From the NCBI GenBank assembly GCA_030066795.1, contig JASJAW010000023.1, positions 1 to 64,000 on the forward strand: a stretch of 64,000 nucleotides of DNA, written 5' to 3'. Positions 8,213-17,954 of this stretch are shown piece by piece. The notes under the pieces are model-generated. The model did no database searches. It was not told the origin of the DNA and saw only the letters and a list, made by a program, of their open reading frames with translations. Source of the stretch: Dinoroseobacter sp. (GTDB taxonomy: Bacteria; Pseudomonadota; Alphaproteobacteria; Rhodobacterales; Rhodobacteraceae). Position numbers and translations under genes: made by a program. Each line of letters starts with the position of its first letter. The stretch's first letter is position 1.

Positions 8213-8991
8213 TTGGACCGCCCTTGGGGGCTTTCTGAGGAAATGTGCTTGGGATGGCGCGGCGCTGAGTGCTGAGCACTGTAAAAGTACCGCGATCGGA
8301 AGAGTGGAACGTCGCTCATGAACGTTTCGAGACGACGAAACCGAGCCCCATTAACTACCTGGCACCTGACCTGAGATCATTCGCTGGACCGCAATGCACT
8401 TGGTTTGCTTTCCGCTCTCAATGCGCAACATTGAAAGTCTACCGCATGGGCGCTGGATTGATAACCTGCGTGATAATACCGAACACGCATGCGTATTTAG
8501 CGAATACCATTTCAGGTTATACTTTGATGGATACGGACAAGCAGTGAGTCTTATCAAACGGGGAATGCAGGTATCTGCAGTTGTTGGCCGGCGTGGCTAA
8601 GAAATTTACTCATTCCGATGCACCTGATCTGAACAATTAACTGTTATTGCGTAACGAGTTGAATGTCAGTTTGTTCGTATAGTGGTCATTCATCCGGTCT
8701 GCTGCGCGAAAGAACCTGACAGGAAACGTCAGATGTCTCCTATGAGCGGAAAGCCGACGGTCGTGATGCAATTCAGTCCGCCTCCAGCTCAACAGCTCGC
8801 CCGTCAAGCGAATGGAGAAAACGGGGAAGGCTTGCGAGCCCGGCGCGCAAACAACTGAACACAATTGCTTATTTTGAAGTATTGGAGAGCACTGTTCCAA
8901 GTAACGCTCGCAAAGAAACCTAACTGCTGAAATTTGTTGCTAAAAATGAAAAGCGGTGTTCAGCTTGCAGGAAGTAACTAGGGAGGAAGTT
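8213..8991. other. Gene-free region upstream of the ABC importer
   Basis: I see no convincing coding sequence on either strand in these 779 nt; the short open frames have no ribosome sites and no recognisable domains. The region looks more AT-rich than the genes to its right. The promoter of the importer operon must lie near its right end. I looked by eye for Fur, Irr and RirA-like boxes and saw none. No tRNA, insertion sequence or long repeat is visible. Confidence 0.5.
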
Positions 8992-10017
8992 ATGAAAATA
9001 AGAACGACTGCTATCGCCAGCTCGATATTCACACTGACAGTTTCAGCGGGTGCGGCCTATGCCGATAGCCTCACGCTCTATTGCTCGGCCCAGGAAGACT
9101 GGTGCCAGCTTATGGCCCGTAGTTTTGAGGATGCCACCGGTATTGACGTTGACATGACGCGCAAGTCGTCCGGCGAAACTTTTGCGCAAATCCGGGCAGA
9201 GTCGTCTAACCCGAAAGGGGACGTTTGGTGGGGTGGCACCGGTGATCCGCATCTTCAGGCCGCCGAAGAGGGTCTGACGATGGAGTACATGTCGCCTGTG
9301 CGCGACCAGCTCCATGACTGGGCTATCAGCCAGGCCGAAAGCGCCGGAAATAGAACGATTGGGATCTACTCAGGCGCGCTTGGCTATGGCTACAACACGG
9401 ACCTCCTGGCAGCAAATAACCTGCCGGAGCCGACCTGTTGGAAAGACCTTTTGAAGCCTGAGTACAAAGGTCATGTTCAGATGGCCAACCCGAACTCTTC
9501 GGGTACTGCCTATACGACGTTGGCCTCTATGGTTCAGATCTTTGGTGAGGACGAGGGCTTCGAATTTATGAAGGGCCTTCACGCAAATATAAACCAGTAC
9601 ACCAAGTCAGGCTCGGCGCCGATCAAGGCTGCTGGCCGAGGCGAGAACACGATCGGCATCGTTTTCATGCACGACGCCGTCAAACAAGCTGTTTCGGGCT
9701 TTCCGGTAAAGGTCGTGGCACCCTGCGAAGGCACGGGCTATGAAATCGGATCGATGTCGATCATTGACGGGGCTCGGAATGAGGACGAGGCCAAAGCCTT
9801 TTACGACTGGGCTTTGAGTACGGAAGCACAGAACCTCGCGTTGCAGGTCAACGCATTCCAAGTGCCGTCTAACAAAGGCGCCGATACTTCGGAAAGTGCG
9901 CCTGACATGTCGTTGATCAAGCTGATCGACTACGATTTCAAAAAGTACGGCTCTTCGGACGAAAGAAAGCGTCTGTTGCAGAAGTGGGACGAGGAGGTCT
10001 CTGTCCTTCCGCAATAA
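8992..10017 (+). CDS. ABC transporter periplasmic binding protein, Fbp/AfuA type
   Basis: The 341-residue protein is a type-2 periplasmic binding protein. Residues 1-24 are a signal peptide ending in AYA; the mature start DSLTLYCSAQEDWCQ is typical of the ferric-iron (FbpA/AfuA) group, and IGIYSGALGYGYNTD is a conserved core segment. GGGAGGAAG just before 8992 fixes the start. It is the first gene of a three-gene importer operon. This group also includes binders of phosphonates and polyamines, so iron is likely but not certain. Confidence 0.85.
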   Translation: MKIRTTAIASSIFTLTVSAGAAYADSLTLYCSAQEDWCQLMARSFEDATGIDVDMTRKSSGETFAQIRAESSNPKGDVWWGGTGDPHLQAAEEGLTMEYMSPVRDQLHDWAISQAESAGNRTIGIYSGALGYGYNTDLLAANNLPEPTCWKDLLKPEYKGHVQMANPNSSGTAYTTLASMVQIFGEDEGFEFMKGLHANINQYTKSGSAPIKAAGRGENTIGIVFMHDAVKQAVSGFPVKVVAPCEGTGYEIGSMSIIDGARNEDEAKAFYDWALSTEAQNLALQVNAFQVPSNKGADTSESAPDMSLIKLIDYDFKKYGSSDERKRLLQKWDEEVSVLPQ

Positions 10018-12234
10018 GTGACTGACTCGACAACAAAGACGTCCCATCCGGTTTTGAGGTTTTGGATCATTGCCGGATGGGTCGGTTTTTTCTTTCTACC
10101 ATGGTACATGGTAGATGGCGGCCTTTGGTCGTTTGAATGGCTGTTCGACGGCTACCCGTTCGATGAAGACTACGCGCCAGCGGCGTTTCTTATCGCGCAA
10201 GGCGAAAAGCTCTGGCTTACTCCGTTATTGATACCTCTCGTCCTTCCGTTGCTCGTTGTCCGGCGACAGAAATCCGACCCTCTTTATGCTCGCATACTTA
10301 TCCTATCGGGCGCTTTGGGGTTTGGCTGGCTGATTGCGCAAGGTTTCGGTATAGGCATTCGCGGCTTCAATTTCGAATGGCTTAAGGCGCTTTTTGGGGA
10401 GCCCAAGATCCGACAGTTCGGCATGGGATACGGCGCCATGATTTGTGCGTCGGCGTTTTTGTTTCTTCTGACGCAAGGGATTGCTGCTCGAGGTGCCGTA
10501 AACGGCGATGTGTTCGTGGTCGGCGCGATTGGCGGTGTAATTACCATCGTTACTGCGTTTGTGTTCTTCCCGATCGCCAACATGTTGTTCGCCGCATTCG
10601 TTACGGACGACGGCGCCTATTCTCTGTCCGTCTTCGCGTCGAAGTTCTTTGACGACCGTCTTTGGGGGCTTGGATGCTTTGCCGGCGCCCGATGCGGTGC
10701 CGCCTGGAACTCGTTGTTCCTTGCCGTTTTGGTGGGGCTGATAACGACGGCGCTTGGTCTTTGTTTTGCGCTTGTGGTGACCCGGTCCGGCTTTCGTTAC
10801 AAGCGCGCGATCCGCGCTCTTACCGTTTTGCCGATTATCACTCCGCCTTTTGTGATCGGGCTGGCGCTAATACTGCTGTTTGGCCTGTCTGGTTCTGTGA
10901 CCGTCTTCGTGGCAGATCTCTTCGGGGTTCAGCCAACGCGTTGGCTATACGGCATGCCGGGCGTTCTGATCGCGCAGACCCTTGCTTTCACGCCCATCGC
11001 ATTCCTTGTTTTGATTGGGGTGGTTGAAGGGGTTTCTCCGTCAATGGAAGAAGCCGCGCAAACACTGCGCGCGAACCGCTGGCAAACCTTTCGCACCGTC
11101 TCGTTGCCGCTGATGCGACCTGGGCTGGCCAACGCCTTCCTGCTGGGCTTCATCGAGTCCATGGCAGACTTCGGAAATCCACTCGTGCTGGGCGGAAATT
11201 TCGATGTACTGTCGACAGAAATCTTCTTCGCAATTGTGGGTGCGCAGTATGATCAGGGAAGGGCAGCGGTTCTTGCCATGGTGCTCCTGTTCTTCACGCT
11301 CTCGGCGTTTTATGCGCAACGTGTCTGGCTGGGGAAGAAGAGTTACACAACCGTGACCGGCAAAGGGGATGCAGGCGTGCATCCATTGATGCCAACCGGT
11401 CTGTCGGTGCCGGTTCTGATCATTGCACTTACTTGGGCGCTCTTCACAGGCATCGTATATGCGATGATCATCTACGGCAGCGTGGTCGAGCTTTGGGGGG
11501 TCAACAACTCTCTAACCTTCAAGCACTACGTCACAGCATTCAGCGTTCGTTTCGAAGAAGAAGGCATACGTTGGACCGGTGCAGCATGGGACAGTTTCTG
11601 GACGACGATAACCATCGCTGCGATCGCGGCGCCTTTGACGGCGGCTGTCGGTCTGGTGACAGCCTATCTTCTGACCCGGCAGACCTTTGCAGGTAAAGAC
11701 GCGTTCGAGTTCGGGACCATGCTCAGCTTTGCGATTCCGGGCACGGTGATCGGCGTCAGCTACATTCTGGCCTTCAACGTGCCACCGATCGAGATCACCG
11801 GGACAGGTGTTATTCTTGTCATAAGTTTCATCTTCCGGAATATGCCCGTTGGTGTGCGTGCGGGCATTGCGTCGATGAGCCAGCTCGACAAGTCGCTTGA
11901 CGAGTCATCTCTCACGCTTGGCGCGAACTCATGGCAGACCTTTAAACGTGTAATCTTGCCCTTACTCCGCCCGGCAATTCTTGCTGCGCTGGTCTACAGT
12001 TTTGTACGCGCGATGACCGCAATCTCGGCAGTGATCTTCTTGGTGTCGGCCAAGTACGACATGGCTACCAGCTACATCATTGGGCGGGTTGAGAATAATG
12101 ACTACGGTCTCGCGATCGCATACTCGACGACACTGATCTTTGTGATGTTGGGTGCGGTCGGGCTGCTGCAATTCCTTGTGGGCCGGGTGCAAATTGGAAG
12201 ACGAACACAGCTTGCTACGGAGAAAAAGGTATGA
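10018..12234 (+). CDS. ABC importer permease with two fused transmembrane domains
   Basis: The 738-residue inner-membrane protein contains two BPD_transp_1 domains in one chain, as in FbpB/AfuB. The EAA loops that touch the ATPase are visible as EEAAQTLRANRWQTF and DESSLTLGANSWQTF, each followed by a Pro-Leu-x-Arg-Pro motif. About 220 extra residues with several hydrophobic segments precede the first domain, longer than usual for the family. The start is a GTG that directly abuts the stop of the binding-protein gene; the nearest good ribosome site (GAGGAGG) is about 20 nt upstream, so translation is probably coupled. Confidence 0.9.
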   Translation: MTDSTTKTSHPVLRFWIIAGWVGFFFLPWYMVDGGLWSFEWLFDGYPFDEDYAPAAFLIAQGEKLWLTPLLIPLVLPLLVVRRQKSDPLYARILILSGALGFGWLIAQGFGIGIRGFNFEWLKALFGEPKIRQFGMGYGAMICASAFLFLLTQGIAARGAVNGDVFVVGAIGGVITIVTAFVFFPIANMLFAAFVTDDGAYSLSVFASKFFDDRLWGLGCFAGARCGAAWNSLFLAVLVGLITTALGLCFALVVTRSGFRYKRAIRALTVLPIITPPFVIGLALILLFGLSGSVTVFVADLFGVQPTRWLYGMPGVLIAQTLAFTPIAFLVLIGVVEGVSPSMEEAAQTLRANRWQTFRTVSLPLMRPGLANAFLLGFIESMADFGNPLVLGGNFDVLSTEIFFAIVGAQYDQGRAAVLAMVLLFFTLSAFYAQRVWLGKKSYTTVTGKGDAGVHPLMPTGLSVPVLIIALTWALFTGIVYAMIIYGSVVELWGVNNSLTFKHYVTAFSVRFEEEGIRWTGAAWDSFWTTITIAAIAAPLTAAVGLVTAYLLTRQTFAGKDAFEFGTMLSFAIPGTVIGVSYILAFNVPPIEITGTGVILVISFIFRNMPVGVRAGIASMSQLDKSLDESSLTLGANSWQTFKRVILPLLRPAILAALVYSFVRAMTAISAVIFLVSAKYDMATSYIIGRVENNDYGLAIAYSTTLIFVMLGAVGLLQFLVGRVQIGRRTQLATEKKV

Positions 12235-13301
12235 GCGAAACGACCATAAGCTCCAAAGCCGCCCCGGTTCAATTCGAAAAGGTCTCAAAAGTCTTCGGCA
12301 AAGACGTGATAGCTGTTGATGCAATCGACTTGCAGGTCGACGCCGGCAAGTTGGTTACCCTTCTAGGGCCTTCTGGATGCGGAAAGACGACAACCCTTCG
12401 CATGATTGCTGGGCTTGAGATGGCCAGTTCGGGACATATCCGCATAGGGGACAGGGACGTTACAAAGCTGCCTGCAACGGATCGCGATGTCTCCATGGTG
12501 TTCCAATCCTATGCGCTTTTCCCACATATGACTGTCCTTGAGAATGTAATGTACGGCCTGACATTCTCAGGCTTCGGCAAAGAGGAGGCGCGAAGCCGCG
12601 CACTGGCCGGGCTTGAGCTGGTTGGTCTTAAGGGATTTGATGCAAGGCTGCCTTCTGAGCTGTCCGGCGGACAGCAGCAAAGGGTTGCCGTTGCGCGCGC
12701 CCTTGTTCTCGAACCGCAGGTGCTTCTCTTTGATGAACCGTTGTCGAACCTAGACGCCAAACTACGCCGCCAGGTACGCGAAGATATTCGCGCCATTCAA
12801 CAGGATCTTGGTCTGACCGTGGTTTACGTCACTCACGATCAGGAAGAGGCATTGGCCGTGTCCGACGAGATTGTTGTGATGCGTAATGCTGCGATTGCGC
12901 AAAAGGGCACACCGCGCGAGCTTTACGACTCTCCGAATGATCGGTTTGTGGCGGACTTCATCGGCGAGGCCAACCTGTTGGCCTGTAGCATCACTTCGAT
13001 CGACGGGGAAACTGCAACCATCGAAATTGAGGGATACCAGCACCAGCTCCCGGCGCGTGGGCTAGGGATCGGACCCGCGACTCTTGCTGTCCGGCCTTCG
13101 CGTATAACTTTGGGGTCAGACACAGGTATTCCCGCGCTGGTTTCCAAAGCCACCTATGTAGGCGTCCGGATGGAGTACACATTGACCGGAGAGTTTGGAA
13201 AAGTCTTCGCGGTACAGGACGAAGTCGATGACCCACTGCGCCCTGGCATGCAGGTCAACATGTCATTTGCTTCTAAAGGACCGGTTCTCCTCTCCGATTG
13301 A
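12231..13301 (+). CDS. ABC importer ATP-binding protein, FbpC/PotA type
   Basis: The 356-residue cytoplasmic ATPase powers the importer encoded by the two preceding genes. Visible motifs are Walker A GPSGCGKTT, Q-loop FQSYALFPH, signature LSGGQQQRVAVARAL, Walker B VLLFDEPLSNLD and the switch His in THDQEEAL. A C-terminal TOBE-like regulatory domain covers roughly residues 270-350. It overlaps the permease gene by 4 nt (ATGA), which indicates translational coupling. The next gene is convergent, so this ends the operon. Confidence 0.92.
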   Translation: MSETTISSKAAPVQFEKVSKVFGKDVIAVDAIDLQVDAGKLVTLLGPSGCGKTTTLRMIAGLEMASSGHIRIGDRDVTKLPATDRDVSMVFQSYALFPHMTVLENVMYGLTFSGFGKEEARSRALAGLELVGLKGFDARLPSELSGGQQQRVAVARALVLEPQVLLFDEPLSNLDAKLRRQVREDIRAIQQDLGLTVVYVTHDQEEALAVSDEIVVMRNAAIAQKGTPRELYDSPNDRFVADFIGEANLLACSITSIDGETATIEIEGYQHQLPARGLGIGPATLAVRPSRITLGSDTGIPALVSKATYVGVRMEYTLTGEFGKVFAVQDEVDDPLRPGMQVNMSFASKGPVLLSD

Positions 13302-13319
13302 CCCTCCAATTGTCAGGGA

Positions 13320-14111
13320 TCATCCCAACCATGCCGCGTCCGCAATCGCTTTGATCTCGGGGAACACGGCGGGTGTGCCAACCACGACGCGTCCACCCTC
13401 TCTGATCATGTCATAGACGTCCTGATCCTCGATAGTTCCACCCGCCTCTTGCACGAGCAACTGTCCCGCAAGACAATCCCACGCATTCATGTGCTCTTCT
13501 ACATACCCCAAGAGCCGACCAGCCGCGACATATGCGAGGGAGAGAGCGCCACTGGCATTGCGATGGTACAAAGCTCCGCTCTTCATCAGAGCTTCGATGA
13601 CGTCCAGCACAGGCTCCGCACGAACGCGATTCGAATATCCCACTGAGACTGTCCCTGCGTTCAGGGGCACATCTGCCGCTACAGACAGGGTCTTTCCATT
13701 CAGCAACGCGCCTTTTCCGCGCTCGCCTACATACATTTCGGCAACGTTGGGGTCATGAATAACGCCGATTTCGATTTGATTGCTCGACACACCCGCAAGA
13801 ACAACCGTCCAGGCCGGAATGCCATTCACGAAATTCGTTGTCCCATCGATTGGATCAATGACCCAATCGAACCCGCTGGTACCTCGTTGAGCCCCATGTT
13901 CTTCGCCGAAAATGCCGTCGTCAGGCCATGCCTTTGAGAGCTCTTGCCGAATAAACGTTTCTACGTCCTTGTCTGCTTCGCTGACCCAGTCCTGCGCGCC
14001 TTTACGATCGACGATCAGGTTATCGCGATCCCGAAAATAGCTAAGTGCCAGTTCTCCAGCGGATTGGCAGACTTCGAAGGCAAAGGCCCTTCTATCAAAA
14101 GCGTTGCTCAC
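13320..14111 (-). CDS. Inositol monophosphatase family protein
   Basis: The 263-residue protein belongs to the Mg2+-dependent IMPase/CysQ/FBPase family. Metal-binding motifs are present: the Glu pair in FGEEHG, DPIDGTTNF, and WDCLAGQLLVQEAGG. It should hydrolyse a phosphate monoester such as inositol-1-phosphate, histidinol phosphate or a related compound; family members vary and the substrate cannot be read from sequence. The start codon is GTG. It is convergent with the ABC importer, 18 nt away, and stands alone on its strand. Confidence 0.9.
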   Translation of the reverse strand: MSNAFDRRAFAFEVCQSAGELALSYFRDRDNLIVDRKGAQDWVSEADKDVETFIRQELSKAWPDDGIFGEEHGAQRGTSGFDWVIDPIDGTTNFVNGIPAWTVVLAGVSSNQIEIGVIHDPNVAEMYVGERGKGALLNGKTLSVAADVPLNAGTVSVGYSNRVRAEPVLDVIEALMKSGALYHRNASGALSLAYVAAGRLLGYVEEHMNAWDCLAGQLLVQEAGGTIEDQDVYDMIREGGRVVVGTPAVFPEIKAIADAAWLG

Positions 14112-14759
14112 TGCTCTGGTGCTCCCATCCGTTGTCGTAAAGAGATACTAGTCCCTAAGTTGGCATTGCCAAAGGCGCCTTTCTTTTTCCGGGTACGACA
14201 AAGCGTCGATAGATGAATGTCTGAGAAAGGGTTTGGTTCTTGTAAGTGCAGTTTGTCGAGTACCAAAATCTGGTACGCGAGCACTCTGCTTCGCGAACAG
14301 CAGCTTTGTCCGCAAAGCGGACGAATGACATACCCCATGTCGTATCAAGACGGCCTGCTTGGTCGCGCACTCTGCTTGGCAAGGTCTGCGGACCGTTGAA
14401 GAGCGATTTCATTGTCCGTGTTTAGATTGACCGGGTATCTCCTGACAGTGCGCTTGAAGTGCGTTCTTTACAACGAAAGTGCAGAGCTTTGGGATGGTCG
14501 GAAGTCAGCCCGCTGACCCGGACCCGTACAATCCGCTCGTGATATCGATAAGGTCACGACGCGGTTGGATAAAATTGAGATGTACTCAACGACCGCTGCG
14601 TCCGGTACGAAATCGTTTGCCAGATAACGCGTCAACTGTCGGTGCTGAGGCCCCGCACAGGGTCGAACAACAAAATCCCGACCGTTTCTGATCTCGATCA
14701 TGTCGCGTGCCAAATTGTTCAGCACTCTTGAACGCATGGGTTCGGCTCGGGAGGTAGCT
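14112..14759. other. Gene-free region with several short perfect palindromes
   Basis: These 648 nt between the divergent IMPase-family and ppsA genes contain no supported coding sequence. Three exact inverted repeats stand out: TTGGCA-T-TGCCAA at 14160-14172, GTACCA-5 nt-TGGTAC at 14260-14276 and GTCCGC-AAA-GCGGAC at 14308-14322. The first is immediately followed by the self-complementary AAAGGCGCCTTT. They could be operators for ppsA or the divergent gene, or RNA hairpins in a leader. No regulator gene lies nearby. Confidence 0.45.
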
Positions 14760-17138
14760 ATGCTGAAAACGTCTGAACTGGTGCTGGATTTCACGCAAGT
14801 GAAGCGAGACGATGTCGGTCTGGTCGGAGGAAAAAACGCGTCGCTGGGTGAGATGATCGGGACGCTCGCGCAGAAAGGCATCGACGTCCCGCCCGGGTTC
14901 GCGACGACCTCAGGCGCTTTCCGGCGTTTCCTTTCCGAAAACCACCTCGCAGGTCCCATTGGCCAGCAACTTGAAGCCTTGGCTTCGGGAAAAACCTCTC
15001 TCCAAGAGGTGGGTCAGACGATCCGGGGCTTAATCCTGGAAGGATCCTGGCCCGAGGAACTGTCCCAAGCGCTGCGAGCCTCCTACAGGTCATTGGGGGC
15101 AATGGCCGGCGAGGCCGACCCGCCTGTTGCTGTGCGCTCCAGTGCAACGGCAGAAGACCTGCCTGATGCCAGTTTTGCCGGCCAGCAAGAGACGTTTCTC
15201 AACATTCACGGCGAGGACGCGTTGCTGGACGCTTGCAAGCGGTGCTACGCCTCGCTCTTCACTGACCGAGCGATTGCCTACCGTCAGATGAAAGGCTTCG
15301 CGCATGACCAGGTGGCGTTATCCGTCGGCGTGCAGCAGATGGTGCGCGCCGAAACAGGTGGCTCGGGTGTCATGTTCTCTATCGATACCGAGTCCGGATT
15401 CCCGGACGTGGTGTTGATCAACGCTGCCTGGGGACTTGGTGAAAATGTCGTGCAGGGCACGGTGGACCCGGATGAATACCAAGTCTTCAAGCCGTTTCTG
15501 GACAAGCCAGATACCAGGCCAATCGTCGAAAAACGGCTTGGGGCCAAGGAAATCAAAATGATCGGCGACCGGGATGGGGCGCCGCGGAACGTGCCCACGT
15601 CCAAGGTCGAGCGCGCGAGCTTTGTGCTCAGCGACGCCGAAATCCTCTCTCTGGCCCGGCAAGCGAAGATCATCGAAGACCACTACGGGCTCCCGATGGA
15701 TATGGAATGGGCGCGGGATGGCGTGACTGGAAAGATCTTTATCGTGCAGGCGCGCCCTGAGACCGTGAAGTCACGTGCCGATCTTGGGTCGATCAAGACA
15801 TACTCTGTACGGTCGCCCGGCACGACTCTTGTACAGGGCCTCAGCGTCGGAAATGCGGCTGTGTCTGGTCGGGTTTCGATCATCGAGAGCGCCGAAGACA
15901 TCGATCGGTTTATCGACGGCTCCGTTCTCGTGACCGGGACTACGAACCCGGACTGGGTGCCCATCATGAAGCGCGCGTCAGCGATCGTAACGGATCATGG
16001 GGGACGCACATCGCACGCCGCCATCGTCAGTCGGGAGCTTGGGTTGCCAGCCGTGATCGGCTGCGGCGATGCCACCCGAGTTTTGCATGATGAGCAAGAT
16101 GTGACTGTGTCTTGCGCCGGGGGCACCGAGGGCGTTGTTACCGAGGGCATTTCCGAAGTCAGTGTGACCGAGGAAGCCTTGGACCAGCTTCCAGACACTA
16201 AGACAAAGGTTATGCTGAACCTTGCAAACCCCGGGGCTGCATTCCGATGGTGGCAACTACCAGCCGCGGGCGTCGGGCTTGCGCGTATGGAATTTGTGGT
16301 GAGCAACACGGTGCGGGTTCATCCGATGGCGCTTGCGCACCCCGAGGCCGTTCGCGATCCAGACGCCCGTGCGGAGATTGAAACGCTTACCACCGGCTAT
16401 GCCAGCAAACCGGATTACTTCGTTGAGCAGCTGGCTCGGGGTTTGTCCCGAATTGCCGCCTTTTGCTTTCCAAAGCCTGTCATCATTCGCATGAGCGATT
16501 TCAAGACAAACGAGTATGCCGAGCTTCTGGGGGGCGCTGATTTTGAACCGCATGAAGAAAACCCGATGATCGGCTTCCGAGGGGCCAGCCGGTATTACTC
16601 GGAGGCCTATCGCGACGGTTTCGCCTTGGAGTGTCGGGCAATTTCACGACTGCGCAGTGACTTAGGGTTTTCCAATGTTATAGTGATGATCCCATTCTGT
16701 CGCACTCCGGACGAGGCCGATAAGGTGTTGGAAACAATGAAAGCTCATGGTCTGGAGCGCGGCACGGATGGATTGCAGGTCTATATGATGTGCGAAGTTC
16801 CTTCCAATGTTATTCGCGCGCGGGAGTTTGCCGCCCGGTTTGACGGATTTTCGATTGGCTCGAACGATTTGACCCAGCTGACACTGGGGATCGATCGGGA
16901 CTCGGACGCGTTAGCGGACTTGTTCCGCGAAGATGATCCCGCGGTGCTTTGGATGATCGAAACGGTGATCCGCGACGCCCATGCGGCAGGCTGCAAGGTT
17001 GGGTTCTGTGGGCAGGCGCCCAGTAATGATCCCGCGTATGCACAACACTTGGTCGATTTCGGCATCGACAGTATTTCGGTCACGCCAGACAGTTTCGTCG
17101 AGGTTTTACGGAATGTGAAAAGAGCTGAGACCCCCTAG
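14760..17138 (+). CDS. ppsA: Phosphoenolpyruvate synthase
   Basis: At 792 residues this equals the length of E. coli PpsA. It makes PEP, AMP and phosphate from pyruvate, ATP and water, the entry to gluconeogenesis on C2/C3 substrates. Motifs: an N-terminal ATP-grasp domain beginning VGGKNASLGEM, the phospho-accepting His in GGRTSHAAIVSREL of the swivelling domain, and a C-terminal PEP/pyruvate barrel with the catalytic Cys in GFCGQAPS. GGGAGG before 14760 supports the start, excluding 20 upstream in-frame residues. The role fits an organism living on inositol, taurine and other compounds degraded to acetyl-CoA and pyruvate. Confidence 0.95.
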   Translation: MLKTSELVLDFTQVKRDDVGLVGGKNASLGEMIGTLAQKGIDVPPGFATTSGAFRRFLSENHLAGPIGQQLEALASGKTSLQEVGQTIRGLILEGSWPEELSQALRASYRSLGAMAGEADPPVAVRSSATAEDLPDASFAGQQETFLNIHGEDALLDACKRCYASLFTDRAIAYRQMKGFAHDQVALSVGVQQMVRAETGGSGVMFSIDTESGFPDVVLINAAWGLGENVVQGTVDPDEYQVFKPFLDKPDTRPIVEKRLGAKEIKMIGDRDGAPRNVPTSKVERASFVLSDAEILSLARQAKIIEDHYGLPMDMEWARDGVTGKIFIVQARPETVKSRADLGSIKTYSVRSPGTTLVQGLSVGNAAVSGRVSIIESAEDIDRFIDGSVLVTGTTNPDWVPIMKRASAIVTDHGGRTSHAAIVSRELGLPAVIGCGDATRVLHDEQDVTVSCAGGTEGVVTEGISEVSVTEEALDQLPDTKTKVMLNLANPGAAFRWWQLPAAGVGLARMEFVVSNTVRVHPMALAHPEAVRDPDARAEIETLTTGYASKPDYFVEQLARGLSRIAAFCFPKPVIIRMSDFKTNEYAELLGGADFEPHEENPMIGFRGASRYYSEAYRDGFALECRAISRLRSDLGFSNVIVMIPFCRTPDEADKVLETMKAHGLERGTDGLQVYMMCEVPSNVIRAREFAARFDGFSIGSNDLTQLTLGIDRDSDALADLFREDDPAVLWMIETVIRDAHAAGCKVGFCGQAPSNDPAYAQHLVDFGIDSISVTPDSFVEVLRNVKRAETP

Positions 17139-17171
17139 AGAGGTCCCAAAAGCAGAAAAAAGCTGACGCCT

Positions 17172-17543
17172 TTAAAGCTTCTTTAGTGTCGCGGTAAGTC
17201 GAAAGATCGCGGAAAGGATGGCTTGTGACAGAACCGGTCCATGACCGATACCGATCGCAGCGTCATTGTCGGCCATTCCGCCGTCCCGCAAGCTGCAGCG
17301 CCAGTTTCCTCTTTCCTCAGCGGCTGTTCCCTCCAGCTCTACAGCCCAGTTCGGGTATGCGCACGCAATCAGATGGAGCGCACCGTCGGTGGTTGCGGCT
17401 TTTGCCGCCAGTTCGGGCTCCTGAGCCAGTGCCTCTGGCAGAATGAACTGCAGTGCATGCGCGACCCCGTCATAATCGGCCGGAGACAGGTCATGTCTTT
17501 GCTCCAGTTCCTCAATAATCAACTCCAGCTCTCTGTCTTTCAT
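17172..17543 (-). CDS. Conserved hypothetical protein
   Basis: This 123-residue acidic cytoplasmic protein has a strong ribosome site (GGGAGG) ahead of its ATG. An N-terminal helix (residues 1-20) precedes a compact domain ending in AILSAIFRLTATLKKL, an arrangement loosely like the phage ABA-sandwich fold; this is a weak by-eye likeness. No catalytic motif is seen. It is convergent with ppsA. Confidence 0.6.
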   Translation of the reverse strand: MKDRELELIIEELEQRHDLSPADYDGVAHALQFILPEALAQEPELAAKAATTDGALHLIACAYPNWAVELEGTAAEERGNWRCSLRDGGMADNDAAIGIGHGPVLSQAILSAIFRLTATLKKL

Positions 17544-17732
17544 TGCGCCACCTCCCGCTGCAACACTAACACGTTAGCCTAGGTCGCGTAGCGGTGCTTT
17601 GACGCCGGTCAAAAGAACATGCGCTTCTTATTTGCTGTGAGACAGATTTATCCGCGTCTCATTTTACTAAGGGAGTAATGGTACGCGGCGGCTTCCGTTT
17701 GGGCTTCGGTCACCTCTCGACGACTGGTCCGT

Positions 17733-17954
17733 TCAATCCGGAACATTGTCGATTCCGGACCCGCCCCAGGGATGGCAGCGCAGGATGCGGCGCGCGGCCA
17801 GATAACCGCCCTTGATCCCGCCATGTTTTTGCAAGGCCTCTAATGCATAGGCGGAGCAGGTCGGGTGGTAACGGCAGTTGTGACCGACCCACGGTGAGAA
17901 TACCACGCGGTAGGCACGCACCGGTAACGCAAGGACCCAGGCAAGCGGTGTCAT
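17733..17954 (-). CDS. yidD: Membrane protein insertion efficiency factor YidD
   Basis: The 73-residue protein has the family hallmarks: an amphipathic N-terminus, then [19 protein letters not shown] and a closing RCHPWGGSG. YidD helps YidC insert proteins into the inner membrane. It overlaps the end of rnpA by 4 nt and follows rpmH-rnpA in the usual order, usually continued by yidC; the neighbour downstream here is not yidC, so the cluster is broken at this point. Confidence 0.95.
   Translation of the reverse strand: MTPLAWVLALPVRAYRVVFSPWVGHNCRYHPTCSAYALEALQKHGGIKGGYLAARRILRCHPWGGSGIDNVPD

Noticed and set aside
8637-8900. 87-codon minus-strand frame in the gap before the importer, considered as a transposase remnant
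   Set aside because: No ribosome site, no recognisable motif, and no terminal repeats nearby.
8880-8991. Fur, Irr or RirA-type box upstream of the Fbp-type importer
   Set aside because: Looked for by eye in the promoter region; no convincing match, so iron control is not claimed.
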